From Myxococcales bacterium (lineage in GTDB: Bacteria; Myxococcota_A; Bradymonadia; UBA7976; UBA1532), in contig JACKDL010000027.1 in NCBI GenBank assembly GCA_020633555.1, positions 10,054 to 74,053 on the forward strand: a stretch of 64,000 nucleotides of DNA. The letters are read 5' to 3'. Under the pieces are notes generated by a model. It worked only from the letters and a program-made list of their open reading frames with translations, searched no databases and was not told the origin of the DNA. The translations under genes and the position numbers were made by a program. The first letter of the stretch is position 1; every line of letters begins with the position of its first letter. Of the stretch, positions 30,320-39,509 are shown piece after piece.

Positions 30320-32758
30320 TCAGGCCGGCGAGGGCGGCCGATCGAGCGGCGGGTGGGCCGCCTCGTCCATCGCCTTGGCCACCTTGCCCTTCCACAGGAC
30401 GTCGTCCAGCACCAGCGCCCGGCTCAGCACCTCGTCGGCGTGCTCCACCAGCACGAACTCGATGGAGCGTCGCACCGCCTGGGGGATGTCCTTGATGTCC
30501 TTCTTGTTCTCGGCGGGGATGATGACGGTCTTGATACCACCGCGCCGCGCCGCGAGCACCTTCTCCTTCAGCCCGCCGATGGGCAGCACCCGACCCCGCA
30601 GGGTGATCTCGCCGGTCATGGCCACGTCGCGCCGCACGGGCAGCTTGCACAGGGCGCTCACCAGGGCCGTGGCCATGGTGATCCCGGCCGAGGGGCCGTC
30701 CTTGGGGGTGGCACCCTCGGGGAAGTGCACGTGGATGTCCAGCTCCTGGTAGAAGTTGGGATCCAGGCCCAGCGCGTCGGCCCGGCCGCGCACATAGCTC
30801 ATGGCGGCCCGGGCGCTCTCCTGCATGACGTCGCCCAACCGCCCGGTGATGATCAGTTTGCCCTTGCCCGGCACCACCGTGCACTCGGTCTGCAGCAGAT
30901 CGCCGCCCCAGGTGGTGAAGGCCAGGCCGTTCACCAGGCCCACCTCGTCGCGCTCGTCGGTCTTGCCGTACTTGAAGCGGGGCGCGCCCAGGTACTTCTG
31001 GATCAGCCGGGTGGTCACCTTGGCCGAGAAATCCTCGATGGCCTTGCCCTCGTCCCGGTGGGTGATCAGCTCGCGGGCCACCTTGCGGCAGACCCCCGCC
31101 ACGTTGCGCTCCAGGTTCCGCACCCCGCTCTCGCGGGTGTAGCGGTTGATCAGCAGCTCGATGGAGGCGTCGGTGAAGGTGACCTCGGCCCCTTCGAGCC
31201 CGTTGCGCTCGAGCTGGCGGGGCAGCAGGTGGCGCTTGGCGATGTTGAGCTTCTCGAACTCCGTGTAGCCCGACAGCTCGATGATCTCGAGGCGGTCCTG
31301 GAGGGGCAGGGGGATCTGGTGCCGGTTGTTGGCCGTGGTGATGAACATCACCTGCGACAGGTCATAGTCCATGTCGAGGTAGTGGTCGTTGAACCCGGTG
31401 TTCTGCTCGGGATCCAGCACCTCCAGCAGCGCCGACGAGGGGTCGCCGCGGAAGTCGGTGCTCATCTTGTCGATCTCGTCGAGCAGCATCACGGGGTTGT
31501 TGGCCCCGGCCTTCTTCAGGCTCTGGATGATCTTGCCCGGCATGGCGCCGATGTACGTGCGCCGGTGGCCGCGCACCTCGGCCTCGTCGCGCACGCCGCC
31601 CAGGGCCAGGCGCACGAACTCACGGCCAGTGCAGTGGGCGATGGAGCGGGCCAACGAGGTCTTGCCCACGCCGGGCGGGCCCACCAGGCACAGGATGGGG
31701 CCGCTCATGCTCTGGGTCAGGCCGTGCACCGCCAGGAACTCGAGGATGCGCTCCTTGGGCCGCTTCAGCCCGTAGTGCTCGTCCTCGAGGATCTGCTCGG
31801 CCGCCTTCATGTCCGTCTGCTCGTCGCTGACGTCGTACCAGGGCAGGCTGAGGACCCAGTCGATGTAGTTGCGCACGACGGTGGCCTCGGCGCTCATCGG
31901 GCTCATCATTTTGAGCTTCTTCAGCTCCTTGTGAACCTTGAGCGTGGCCTCCTTGCTCATCCGCTTGTTCTTGATGCGATCCTCGAGCTCCTGCAGCTCG
32001 TTCTTGAACTCGTCGCGCTCGCCGAGCTCCTTCTGGATCGCCTGCATCTGCTCGTTGAGGTAGTACTCCTTCTGGTTCTTCTCCATCTGCTTCTTGACCC
32101 GGGAGCGGATCTTCTTCTCCACCTGGAGGATCTCGATCTCCTGGGTCATCTGCTCGAACAGCTTCTCGAGCCGCTCGGCGGGATCCTCGGTCTCGAGGAT
32201 CTTCTGCTTGTCGCCCAGCTTCAGGTTCAGGTGCGCGACGATGGAGTCGGCCAGCTTGGCGGGGTCATCGATGCTGTTGACCGCCACCTGCATCTCGGGG
32301 GGGATGCGCTTGTTGAGCTTGACGTAGGCCTCGAAGGTCTCGTGCACCTGCCGGATCAGGGCCTCGATCTCGACGCTCTTGAGGATGCGCTCCTCGACCA
32401 GCTCGGCCTCGACCCGGAACAGGTCCTCGGTCTCCAGGAACTTGCGGATGCGCGCCCGGCGCTTGCCCTCGATGAGCACCTTCACCGTGCCGTCGGGCAG
32501 CCGCAGGAGCTGGATGATCGTGCCCACCGTCCCCATCGTATAGATGTCGCTGGGGCGGGGGTCGTTGGTCTTCGCCAGCTTCTGCGCCGCCAGGAGCACG
32601 TCCTTGCCGCCGGCCATCGCCTCTTCGAGGCTGTTGATGGACTTCTCGCGGCCCACGAACAGCGGCACCACCATGTGGGGGAAGACGATGATGTCCCGCA
32701 GGGGCAGCAGGGGCAGCACCCGGGACTCGGGGCTCTTGGAATCGTTTCTGGAGAACAT
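30320..32758 (-). CDS. lon: Lon ATP-dependent protease
   Basis: 812 residues. It has the N-terminal substrate domain (VLPLLPLRDIIVFPHMVVPL), a coiled coil, an AAA+ module with Walker A GPPGVGKTS and Walker B MLLDEIDK, and the C-terminal protease with the catalytic Ser in GPSAGIT (about 690) and Lys in GLKEKV (about 733), the usual dyad spacing. It degrades damaged and regulatory proteins in the cytosol. It sits downstream of tig-clpP-clpX but is separated by 135 bases with a hairpin, so it probably has its own promoter. After the stop, the minus strand has a T8 run that could end transcription before tRNA-Val. Confidence 0.97.
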   Translation of the reverse strand: MFSRNDSKSPESRVLPLLPLRDIIVFPHMVVPLFVGREKSINSLEEAMAGGKDVLLAAQKLAKTNDPRPSDIYTMGTVGTIIQLLRLPDGTVKVLIEGKRRARIRKFLETEDLFRVEAELVEERILKSVEIEALIRQVHETFEAYVKLNKRIPPEMQVAVNSIDDPAKLADSIVAHLNLKLGDKQKILETEDPAERLEKLFEQMTQEIEILQVEKKIRSRVKKQMEKNQKEYYLNEQMQAIQKELGERDEFKNELQELEDRIKNKRMSKEATLKVHKELKKLKMMSPMSAEATVVRNYIDWVLSLPWYDVSDEQTDMKAAEQILEDEHYGLKRPKERILEFLAVHGLTQSMSGPILCLVGPPGVGKTSLARSIAHCTGREFVRLALGGVRDEAEVRGHRRTYIGAMPGKIIQSLKKAGANNPVMLLDEIDKMSTDFRGDPSSALLEVLDPEQNTGFNDHYLDMDYDLSQVMFITTANNRHQIPLPLQDRLEIIELSGYTEFEKLNIAKRHLLPRQLERNGLEGAEVTFTDASIELLINRYTRESGVRNLERNVAGVCRKVARELITHRDEGKAIEDFSAKVTTRLIQKYLGAPRFKYGKTDERDEVGLVNGLAFTTWGGDLLQTECTVVPGKGKLIITGRLGDVMQESARAAMSYVRGRADALGLDPNFYQELDIHVHFPEGATPKDGPSAGITMATALVSALCKLPVRRDVAMTGEITLRGRVLPIGGLKEKVLAARRGGIKTVIIPAENKKDIKDIPQAVRRSIEFVLVEHADEVLSRALVLDDVLWKGKVAKAMDEAAHPPLDRPPSPA

Positions 32759-32861
32759 GGGGCTCCCACAAGCGGCCGGATCGGCGCGGGCATGTTAACA
32801 CGGGCCCGCCGCCAGGGTCGTCTGATCCGCGGGCGCTGACCGGGATGGATGCCACGGGGCT

Positions 32862-32881
32862 GGTGGGCGTCGCCGCCCACC
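32862..32881. terminator. Hairpin between clpX and lon
   Basis: GGTGGGCG-GCGA-CGCCCACC (minus strand) is a perfect 8-base stem closed by a GNRA tetraloop, 13 bases after the clpX stop. There is no T tract, so termination may be Rho-dependent or the stem may protect the 3' end. Confidence 0.45.
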
Positions 32882-32893
32882 TTGGTCAGGCGC

Positions 32894-34150
<1,257 letters not shown>

Positions 34151-34196
34151 GCGGGTCCTTTCGCTTCGAACAGCGCGTGGATCGCGCTGCGGCCCG

Positions 34197-34823
34197 TCAG
34201 TCGCGCTCGGGCACCATCACCCGGTCGACGAGACCATACTCCAACGCCTCGTGCGCGGTCATGAACCGGTCGCGCTCGGTGTCGGCGGCGATCTTGTCGA
34301 GGGCCTGGCCGGTGTTCTTGGCCAGGATCTCGTTGAGCTTCTCGCGGATCCGCAGGATCTCGCGGGCGGCGATCTCGATCTCGGTGGCCTGACCCTGCGC
34401 GCCGCCCAGCGGCTGGTGGATCATGATCCGGGCGTTGGGCAGCGCGAAGCGCCGGCCGCGCTCACCGCTCGACAGCAGGAAGGCGCCCATGCTGGCCGCC
34501 TGCCCGATGCAGATGGTGCTCACCGGCGCCTTGATGTGCTGCATGGTGTCGTAGATGGCCAGGCCCGCGGTCACCGAGCCGCCCGGCGAGTTCACGTAGA
34601 GCGCGATCTCCTTGTCGGGATCCTCGCTCTCCAGGAACAGGAGCTGGGCCACGATGATGTTGCTGACCTGGTCGTTGATGGGCGTGCCCAGGAACACGAT
34701 CCGGTCCTTCAGGAGCCGGCTGAAGATGTCCCAGCCCCGCTCGCCCCGGTGGGTCTGCTCGACCACCGTCGGGATCAGACCCTGCGGCATGAACTCCATG
34801 AACTCGGGGAGGCGGCTGCCCAT
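34197..34823 (-). CDS. clpP: ClpP protease subunit
   Basis: 208 residues from ATG 34823, which follows AAGGAGAT; a longer in-frame start at 34892 would overlap tig. The catalytic Ser is in GQAASMGAFLL, His in IMIHQPLGG and Asp in the following helix region, as expected of the ClpP family. The N-terminus (LIPTVVEQTHRGERGWDIFS) is conserved, preceded by an extra segment SRLPEFMEFMPQG that may be a propeptide or a later start. It assembles into a 14-subunit chamber working with ClpX. It lies 28 bases after trigger factor. Confidence 0.96.
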   Translation of the reverse strand: MGSRLPEFMEFMPQGLIPTVVEQTHRGERGWDIFSRLLKDRIVFLGTPINDQVSNIIVAQLLFLESEDPDKEIALYVNSPGGSVTAGLAIYDTMQHIKAPVSTICIGQAASMGAFLLSSGERGRRFALPNARIMIHQPLGGAQGQATEIEIAAREILRIREKLNEILAKNTGQALDKIAADTERDRFMTAHEALEYGLVDRVMVPERD

Positions 34824-34851
34824 CGGGATCTCCTTGGCGCGTGGCGCCCGC

Positions 34852-36210
34852 TCAGTCGGCGTGGTCGGCGTGATCGTGGTCGGCGTGGTCATGGTCGTGC
34901 CCGTGATCGTGCTCGGGCACCTCCTTGTTGACCACCGTCACGTTCGCCTTGTCCAGCAGGAAGTCGAGAACCTTGTCCTGGCGCATTCGACGCCGCAGGC
35001 CGGCCCGACGATTCTGGTCGCGGTACATCTGGCGGACCTGCACGGCGTACTGGCCGGCGCCGCGGGCGATCTGCTCGACGAGCATGGTCACCTCGTGCTC
35101 GGTGACCTCGACGCCTTCCTTCTCGGCGACGGCCTCGAGCACCAGCTCGACGCGCAGGTCGTCGGTGGCGCTCTTGGTCAGCTCGGCCAGCTTGCCCTCG
35201 ACCTCGGTGCGCGCGGCCTCGAGCTCGGTGCCGCCCCGGATCAGATCGGTGACGGCCTCGGACTTCTTCTCCTCGAGGATGCTGTTGAGCAGGCTCGGGG
35301 GCAGGTCGAAGTCGTAGGCGGCGGCGATGGCGGCCTGCAGGGCGTTCTTGGCGTCGTTGTCCGTCTCGCGGCGGTGCTGATCCTGGACCTGCTCACGCAC
35401 CTTGGCGCGCACGGCGTCCATGTTCTCTTCGCCCAGCTCGCTGGCCAGCTCGTCGCCGATCTCGGGCAGGGCCTTGGCCTTCAGCTCGTTGATCTTGCAG
35501 GCGAAGACGGCCGCCTTGCCCGCCAGATCCTCGGCGCCGTAGTCCTCGGGGAAGGTCACGTTGACGTCGAAGGCCTCGCCCACGGTCTGGCCCGTGACCT
35601 GGTCCTCGAAGCCCGGGATGAACCGGCCGCTGCCGAGTTCGAGCTCGAAGTTCTCGGCGCTGCCGCCCGCGAACTCCACGCCGTCCACGCTGCCCTTGAA
35701 GTCCAGCACCACCATGTCGCCGCGCTCGGCCACGGTGCGCTCGGTTACGGGCTTGAAGGTGGCCACGTGCTCGCGCAGGTGCTCGATCTCGTGCTCCACC
35801 ACCGCGTCGGAGGCGTTCCACTCGACGCGCTCCACGCTCAGGCTGTCGTACGCCTTCAGCTCGATGTCGGGGACGACCTCGACCTCGATGGAGAAGCTGA
35901 AGTCCTGGCCCTCGTGCGGGCGGTCGTTGGTGTCCACCTCGGGGCGGCCCACCGGGCGCACGTTGTGCTGATCGAGGGCCTGGGTCCAGCCCTCCTGCAC
36001 GAGCATCTCGGTGACGTCGGCGGTGGCCTGACCCTTGAACCGCTTCTGCAGGTGGCCCATGGGCACCTTGCCGCGGCGGAAGCCGGGCAGGCGAGTGCGC
36101 GCGGCGAGCTGCTTGTAGGTGGCCGCGAAGCCCTGGTTGACCCGCGCGGCGGGCACGGTGACCTGGACGCGCTTGCGGATGGGGCTGAGGTCTTCGATCT
36201 GCAGTTGCAT
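34852..36210 (-). CDS. tig: Trigger factor with His-rich C-terminal tail
   Basis: 452 residues from ATG 36210; a TTG two codons earlier (36216) is an alternative. It has the ribosome-binding domain with the signature LPGFRRGKVP (about 42-51), the FKBP-type isomerase domain (about 165-245, GDMVVLDFKGSVDG) and the helical chaperone domain. The last 20 residues are unusual: HDHGHDHDHADHDHADHAD, an alternating His/Asp tail like those of metal-binding SlyD proteins and not part of typical trigger factors. It folds nascent chains at the ribosome exit. It leads the tig-clpP-clpX operon, downstream of a tRNA run. Confidence 0.96.
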   Translation of the reverse strand: MQLQIEDLSPIRKRVQVTVPAARVNQGFAATYKQLAARTRLPGFRRGKVPMGHLQKRFKGQATADVTEMLVQEGWTQALDQHNVRPVGRPEVDTNDRPHEGQDFSFSIEVEVVPDIELKAYDSLSVERVEWNASDAVVEHEIEHLREHVATFKPVTERTVAERGDMVVLDFKGSVDGVEFAGGSAENFELELGSGRFIPGFEDQVTGQTVGEAFDVNVTFPEDYGAEDLAGKAAVFACKINELKAKALPEIGDELASELGEENMDAVRAKVREQVQDQHRRETDNDAKNALQAAIAAAYDFDLPPSLLNSILEEKKSEAVTDLIRGGTELEAARTEVEGKLAELTKSATDDLRVELVLEAVAEKEGVEVTEHEVTMLVEQIARGAGQYAVQVRQMYRDQNRRAGLRRRMRQDKVLDFLLDKANVTVVNKEVPEHDHGHDHDHADHDHADHAD

Positions 36211-36312
36211 GCTCAACGCCTGATGCTCAACGCCGGCCGTGAACCAGCGGCTGGTGGGTGGGCGCCCGCATGGACCCGGGGGCCGCTGACGCCTGATGCT
36301 GTGGGTGAATCG

Positions 36313-36329
36313 GGCCCCCGAGGGGGGCC
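36313..36329. terminator. Hairpin between tRNA-Leu and tig
   Basis: GGCCCCC and GGGGGCC pair around a 3-base loop, 19 bases downstream of the tRNA-Leu 3' end on the minus strand. No T run follows, so it may slow or process rather than end the transcript. Confidence 0.35.
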
Positions 36330-36347
36330 GGCGCCGCGACGCACGGA

Positions 36348-36430
36348 TGCGAGGAGGGGGACTCGAACCCCCACGGCTCGCGGCCGCTGGAACCTAAATC
36401 CAGTGCGTCTACCAATTCCGCCATCCTCGC
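36348..36430 (-). tRNA. tRNA-Leu (TAG)
   Basis: 83 bases with the long variable arm of class II tRNAs. Acceptor GCGAGGA/TCCTCGC with discriminator A, anticodon loop TTTAGGT (TAG), T-loop TTCGAGT. Last tRNA of the minus-strand run before tig. Confidence 0.96.
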
Positions 36431-36435
36431 AGGAG

Positions 36436-36508
36436 TGGGCCATGAAGGAATCGAACCTTCAACCTGCGGATTAAGAGTCCGTTGCTCTGCCAATTGAGCT
36501 AATGGCCC
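36436..36508 (-). tRNA. tRNA-Lys (CTT), copy 1
   Basis: 73 bases: acceptor GGGCCAT/ATGGCCC, discriminator A, D-arm TAGCTCAATTGGCAGAGC, anticodon loop CTCTTAA (CTT), T-loop TTCGATT. Identical over the mature region to the copy at 36571-36643. It is 5 bases from tRNA-Leu. Confidence 0.97.
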
Positions 36509-36570
36509 TGAGGTGCGATGCGGCGGCTGGAGAGGTGCCCCGACCGCGCCCGGATGGACGCGGTCGGGAG

Positions 36571-36643
36571 TGGGCCATGAAGGAATCGAACCTTCAACCT
36601 GCGGATTAAGAGTCCGTTGCTCTGCCAATTGAGCTAATGGCCC
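36571..36643 (-). tRNA. tRNA-Lys (CTT), copy 2
   Basis: Identical 73-base repeat of the neighbouring tRNA-Lys, including the CACTC after the 3' end. The 62-base spacer between copies is not itself repeated. Tandem duplication is the simplest origin. Confidence 0.97.
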
Positions 36644-36727
36644 GGAAACGGGGCGCGCCCGGGGGGCGCCATCCAGCGGCTGCGCATGCGACGGGTCGGT
36701 TCGTCGTCTTCGAGGGGTGCGCGGCGC

Positions 36728-36751
36728 TGTTCGGGGGCAAGGCCCCGAACA
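36728..36751. repeat. Hairpin between tRNA-His and tRNA-Lys
   Basis: TGTTCGGGG (36728-36736) pairs with CCCCGAACA (36743-36751). On the minus strand it is preceded, not followed, by a T-rich run (TTTTCTTCTTTTTG), so it is not a standard terminator there; it may be a processing site. Confidence 0.45.
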
Positions 36752-36765
36752 AAAAGAAGAAAAGG

Positions 36766-36840
36766 GGTGGGAGATGGGACTTGAACCCACGACATCCGGT
36801 ACCACAAACCGGCGCTCTAACCAACTGAGCTACACCCACC
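36766..36840 (-). tRNA. tRNA-His (GTG)
   Basis: 75 bases including the extra G(-1), which faces C73 as expected for His. Anticodon loop TTGTGGT (GTG). The acceptor (GTGGGTG/CTCCCAC) has one T-T mismatch near its base. It lies 5 bases downstream of tRNA-Arg in transcription order. Confidence 0.96.
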
Positions 36841-36845
36841 ACGAG

Positions 36846-36919
36846 CACGCCTGGGTGGACTCGAACCACCGACCGGCGGCTTAGAAGGCCGCTGCTCTAT
36901 CCAACTGAGCTACAGGCGC
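36846..36919 (-). tRNA. tRNA-Arg (TCT)
   Basis: 74 bases: acceptor GCGCCTG/CAGGCGT (G-T closing pair), discriminator G, anticodon loop CTTCTAA (TCT), T-loop TTCGAGT. A TTGACA on the minus strand (36992-36987) upstream could be a -35, but its -10 (TCTCTC) is poor. Confidence 0.96.
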
Positions 36920-37018
36920 TCAGCCGACGCTGCGGCCCCCCGCGCTGCACGATGCACCCGCCTGAGAGACGACTGAACCGACCACCTGTCAAAGAACACC
37001 GCGACGGTGACGCCAATG

Positions 37019-37094
<76 letters not shown>

Positions 37095-37122
37095 TCAGGG
37101 GTCACTGGCCGCGGGACGCGCA

Positions 37123-37151
37123 CATTTAGCCGCAGCCCCCTGAGGGATCAA
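37123..37151 (-). promoter_or_regulatory. Promoter of the Pro-Arg-His-Lys-Lys-Leu tRNA run
   Basis: TTGATC (37151-37146), 17 bases, TAAATG (37128-37123), about 30 bases before tRNA-Pro. A T-rich segment (TTTTTTTC) sits just upstream. The -35 overlaps the rdgB stop codon, so the rdgB 3' end doubles as promoter DNA. Confidence 0.6.
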
Positions 37152-37780
37152 GAAAAAAATGCGGAAAGCAACGGCGCGACCGCTCGGGCGGCCCGGCCCC
37201 GGTGGCTCACCGCGTGCTTCTCACGGGCGGTGAGCTCGGCGCTGGTGCGCCCGTCGGGGAGCTCGAAGATGGGGTCGTAGCCGAAGCCCCCCTCGCCGCG
37301 GGGGCCGTGGGTCAGGGTGCCCTCCACCACGCCCCGGCCGATGACGCAGCCGTCGCGGCGGCTGAGGCCCTCGGGCAGAGGGAGATCGGCGGGGAGCCCG
37401 GCGATGGCGATGACGCACACGAACCGGGCCGTGCGCTCGGCGGCCTCGGGGTAGTCCGCCATGGCCGCCAGCAGGGCGTTCAGGCGGTCGCGATCCGAGC
37501 CGGGGGCGTAGCGGGCCGACAGCACGCCGGGGGCGCCGTCCAGGGCGTCCACCGCGATGCCGCTGTCGTCGGCAAGGCTGATGAGGCCGGTGTGCTCATA
37601 GGCCGCCACGGCTTTGATGATGGCGTTGCCGGCGAAGTCCGGCGCGCTCTCGATCACCTCGGGCCCGGGGGGAAAGTCGTCCAGGCCCACCAGCGGCAGC
37701 CCCGGCAGCAGCGCGCGGAACTCGTCGAGCTTGTGGGGGTTGCCGGTGGCGATGAGCAGGCGGGCGCGGTCGGGCTTCAC
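37148..37780 (-). CDS. rdgB: XTP/dITP pyrophosphatase (RdgB/HAM1)
   Basis: 210 residues from a GTG at 37780 that overlaps the rph stop; longer in-frame starts would lie wholly inside rph. Family motifs: LLIATGNPHKLDEF near the N-terminus, LADDSGIAVDALDGAPGVLS with the catalytic Asp pair, FVCVIAI and GEGGFGYDPIFELPDG. The enzyme hydrolyses non-canonical purine triphosphates such as dITP and XTP, protecting DNA and RNA. rph-rdgB pairing is a common bacterial arrangement. Confidence 0.96.
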   Translation of the reverse strand: MKPDRARLLIATGNPHKLDEFRALLPGLPLVGLDDFPPGPEVIESAPDFAGNAIIKAVAAYEHTGLISLADDSGIAVDALDGAPGVLSARYAPGSDRDRLNALLAAMADYPEAAERTARFVCVIAIAGLPADLPLPEGLSRRDGCVIGRGVVEGTLTHGPRGEGGFGYDPIFELPDGRTSAELTAREKHAVSHRGRAARAVAPLLSAFFS

Positions 37781-38496
37781 GGCATGACTCCGGCGGCGAG
37801 GACGGCCTCGCGCTGCAGGTTGAAGAGCTGGGCGGCGGCCGCCTGCCCCTTGCTCACCATCTCCATCAGGGTCTCGGCGCTGTACACCGCCCCCTCGGCG
37901 GTGCCCTGCACCTCGACGATGCCGGCGGCGGTCGTGACGAAGTTCAGATCCACGTCGGCGTCGCGATCCTCTTCGTAGCACAGGTCGGTGAGCACCTGGC
38001 CGTTGTGGACCCCCAGGCTGACGGCCGCGATCTGCGGCGGGAGGGCGCGCAGCGTCTTGCCCTCGGCCAGGGCCAGCGCCACGGCCACCCAGGCGCCGGT
38101 GATGCTGGCGCAGCGGGTGCCCCCGTCGGCTTGGAGGACGTCGCAGTCCACGGTCACGGTGCGGGTGCCCAGCTTGCTCAGGTCCACCACCGCACGGAGG
38201 CTGCGTCCGATGAGGCGGCTGATCTCCTGGCTGCGGCCCGACTCGATGGCGCGCTTGCGCCGGATCCGGCTGTCGGTGCTGGCGGGCAGCATGCCGTACT
38301 CGGCGGTCAGCCAGCCGCCGCCGCTGTCGAAGCGGAAGGGCGGCACCCGATCCTCGATGGTGGCGGCGCAGAGCACATGGGTGTGTCCCCAGCGGATGAT
38401 GCAGCTCCCTGCGGCGTGGCGCTGCACCCCGGTCTCGATGGTGATCGGGCGCAGCGCGTCGGCGGCGCGGCCGTCAATGCGGGCGGGTGCGGTCAT
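37777..38496 (-). CDS. rph: Ribonuclease PH
   Basis: 239 residues, normal length. Conserved stretches: RIDGRAADALRPITIETG, GHTHVLCAATIE, GGWLTAEYGMLPASTD, the phosphate-site Arg/Ser region GRSQEISRLIGRSLRAVVD and DCDVLQADGGTRCASITGA. It trims the 3' ends of tRNA precursors using phosphate, which fits its place among tRNA genes that lack an encoded CCA. Its start overlaps the upstream amidase stop (4 bases) and its stop overlaps rdgB. Confidence 0.97.
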   Translation of the reverse strand: MTAPARIDGRAADALRPITIETGVQRHAAGSCIIRWGHTHVLCAATIEDRVPPFRFDSGGGWLTAEYGMLPASTDSRIRRKRAIESGRSQEISRLIGRSLRAVVDLSKLGTRTVTVDCDVLQADGGTRCASITGAWVAVALALAEGKTLRALPPQIAAVSLGVHNGQVLTDLCYEEDRDADVDLNFVTTAAGIVEVQGTAEGAVYSAETLMEMVSKGQAAAAQLFNLQREAVLAAGVMP

Positions 38497-39281
38497 GGAG
38501 GCGCTCCTCGGGGGGCCAGGGTCGGTTGGGGGCGGGCGGCGCGGCGGGCGAGCACCTCGCGGCCAAAGTCCAGGATACCCTCGGCCACCCCCTGCGCCAG
38601 CAGGGTGCGCGCCTCGGGGGTGGTGAGCCAGCGGCCCTCCTTGCGGTGGTTCAGGAAGCCGCCCTCGAAGACCACGGCGGGCATGGCGGCGCCCTTCAGC
38701 ACGGCGAAGTCGGCCTGCTTGACCCCCCGGTTGGGGAACGGGCTCAGCGGGGTGACCCGCGCCTGAATGGCCGCGGCGAGGCGCTGCGAGTCGTGGTGCG
38801 CGCGGGTCCAGGTGAGATCGCGGAGGATGGCGCTGGCCGTGTCGCCCGTGACCTCGCCGGCGGCGTGGGCGTCCACCACGCCGCCCTCGGCGTTCTCGAA
38901 AGCTGCCAGCCGCTCGGCGGCGTCGTCGGTGGCCTTCAGCGCCAGGAAGAACGACTCGTGGCCCACCGGGCCCGGGCGCTCGGTGCTGTTCAGGTGGATG
39001 CTGACGAACAGGTCTGCGCGGCGTCGGTTGGCGATGTTCACGCGCTCACGCAGGCCCACGTCGGTGTCGTTGTCGGTGCGGGTCAGGCTGACCTCGACGC
39101 CTTGGGCCCGCAGGCGGGCGGCCACCTGCTCGGCGATGTCGAGGGCGTACTCCTTCTCCCAGCGGCCCGGGGCGAAGCGGGCCGGCGCCCCGTCATGGGG
39201 GCCGCCGTGGCCGGGATCCAGCACCACATGCGTCAGCCCGGGAGCTGCCGCCACGGGCAGTGCCCAGGCGCACACCACCAC
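38493..39281 (-). CDS. N-acetylmuramoyl-L-alanine amidase (start uncertain)
   Basis: Amidase_3 family zinc enzyme that cleaves peptidoglycan. Motifs: VVLDPGHGGPHDGA (zinc His), KEYALDIAEQVAARL (zinc Glu), LFVSIHLNS (zinc His) and AVVFEGGFLNH (catalytic Glu). The signal-peptide-like stretch HRWSALAALVVVCAWALPVAA has no ATG before it. The first GTG inside it (39281) gives 262 residues but a signal without its positive end. The next in-frame possible starts lie within the tRNA-Thr gene. Translation may therefore begin at an unusual codon just after the tRNA. It heads the amidase-rph-rdgB set. Confidence 0.85.
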   Translation of the reverse strand: MVVCAWALPVAAAPGLTHVVLDPGHGGPHDGAPARFAPGRWEKEYALDIAEQVAARLRAQGVEVSLTRTDNDTDVGLRERVNIANRRRADLFVSIHLNSTERPGPVGHESFFLALKATDDAAERLAAFENAEGGVVDAHAAGEVTGDTASAILRDLTWTRAHHDSQRLAAAIQARVTPLSPFPNRGVKQADFAVLKGAAMPAVVFEGGFLNHRKEGRWLTTPEARTLLAQGVAEGILDFGREVLARRAARPQPTLAPRGAPP

Positions 39282-39328
39282 CAGGGCCGCCAGGGCGGAC
39301 CACCGATGTGGTGATGAGGGAGGGGAAA

Positions 39329-39401
39329 AGCCGACAGTCGGACTTGAACCGACGACCTGCTCATTACGAGTGAGCTGCTCTACCAACTGAGCTATGCCGG
39401 C
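39329..39401 (-). tRNA. tRNA-Thr (CGT)
   Basis: 73 bases: acceptor GCCGGCA/TGTCGGC with one G-T pair, discriminator T, D-arm TAGCTCAGTTGGTAGAGC, anticodon loop CTCGTAA (CGT), T-loop TTCAAGT. It is directly upstream of the amidase, and the amidase frame stays open through it. Confidence 0.96.
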
Positions 39402-39429
39402 GCAGGGAGCCTCTCGCGAAGCGCGCCGG

Positions 39430-39458
39430 ACGCTAGCAAAGGGCCTTTGGAGGGTCAA
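39430..39458 (-). promoter_or_regulatory. Promoter of tRNA-Thr (and possibly the amidase operon)
   Basis: TTGACC (39458-39453), 17 bases, TAGCGT (39435-39430), about 29 bases before the tRNA. Almost the same layout as the tRNA-Asp promoter. No second promoter is apparent between tRNA and amidase, so they may share a transcript. Confidence 0.65.
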
Positions 39459-39509
39459 CCTCAATTGAGCGGGGCACCGGGCGCCCGCTTTCGGTTACAA
39501 GCGAAGCCT

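Noticed and set aside
32759..32830. Heat-shock promoter or CIRCE element before lon
   Set aside because: Only GTTAAC stands out as a possible -10; no matching -35 or CIRCE inverted repeat was found.
30353..32839. Plus-strand open frame of 828 codons
   Set aside because: It is antisense to lon and has no family motif.
36720..36765. Rho-independent terminator in the tRNA run
   Set aside because: The T-rich stretch is on the wrong side of the stem for the minus-strand transcript.
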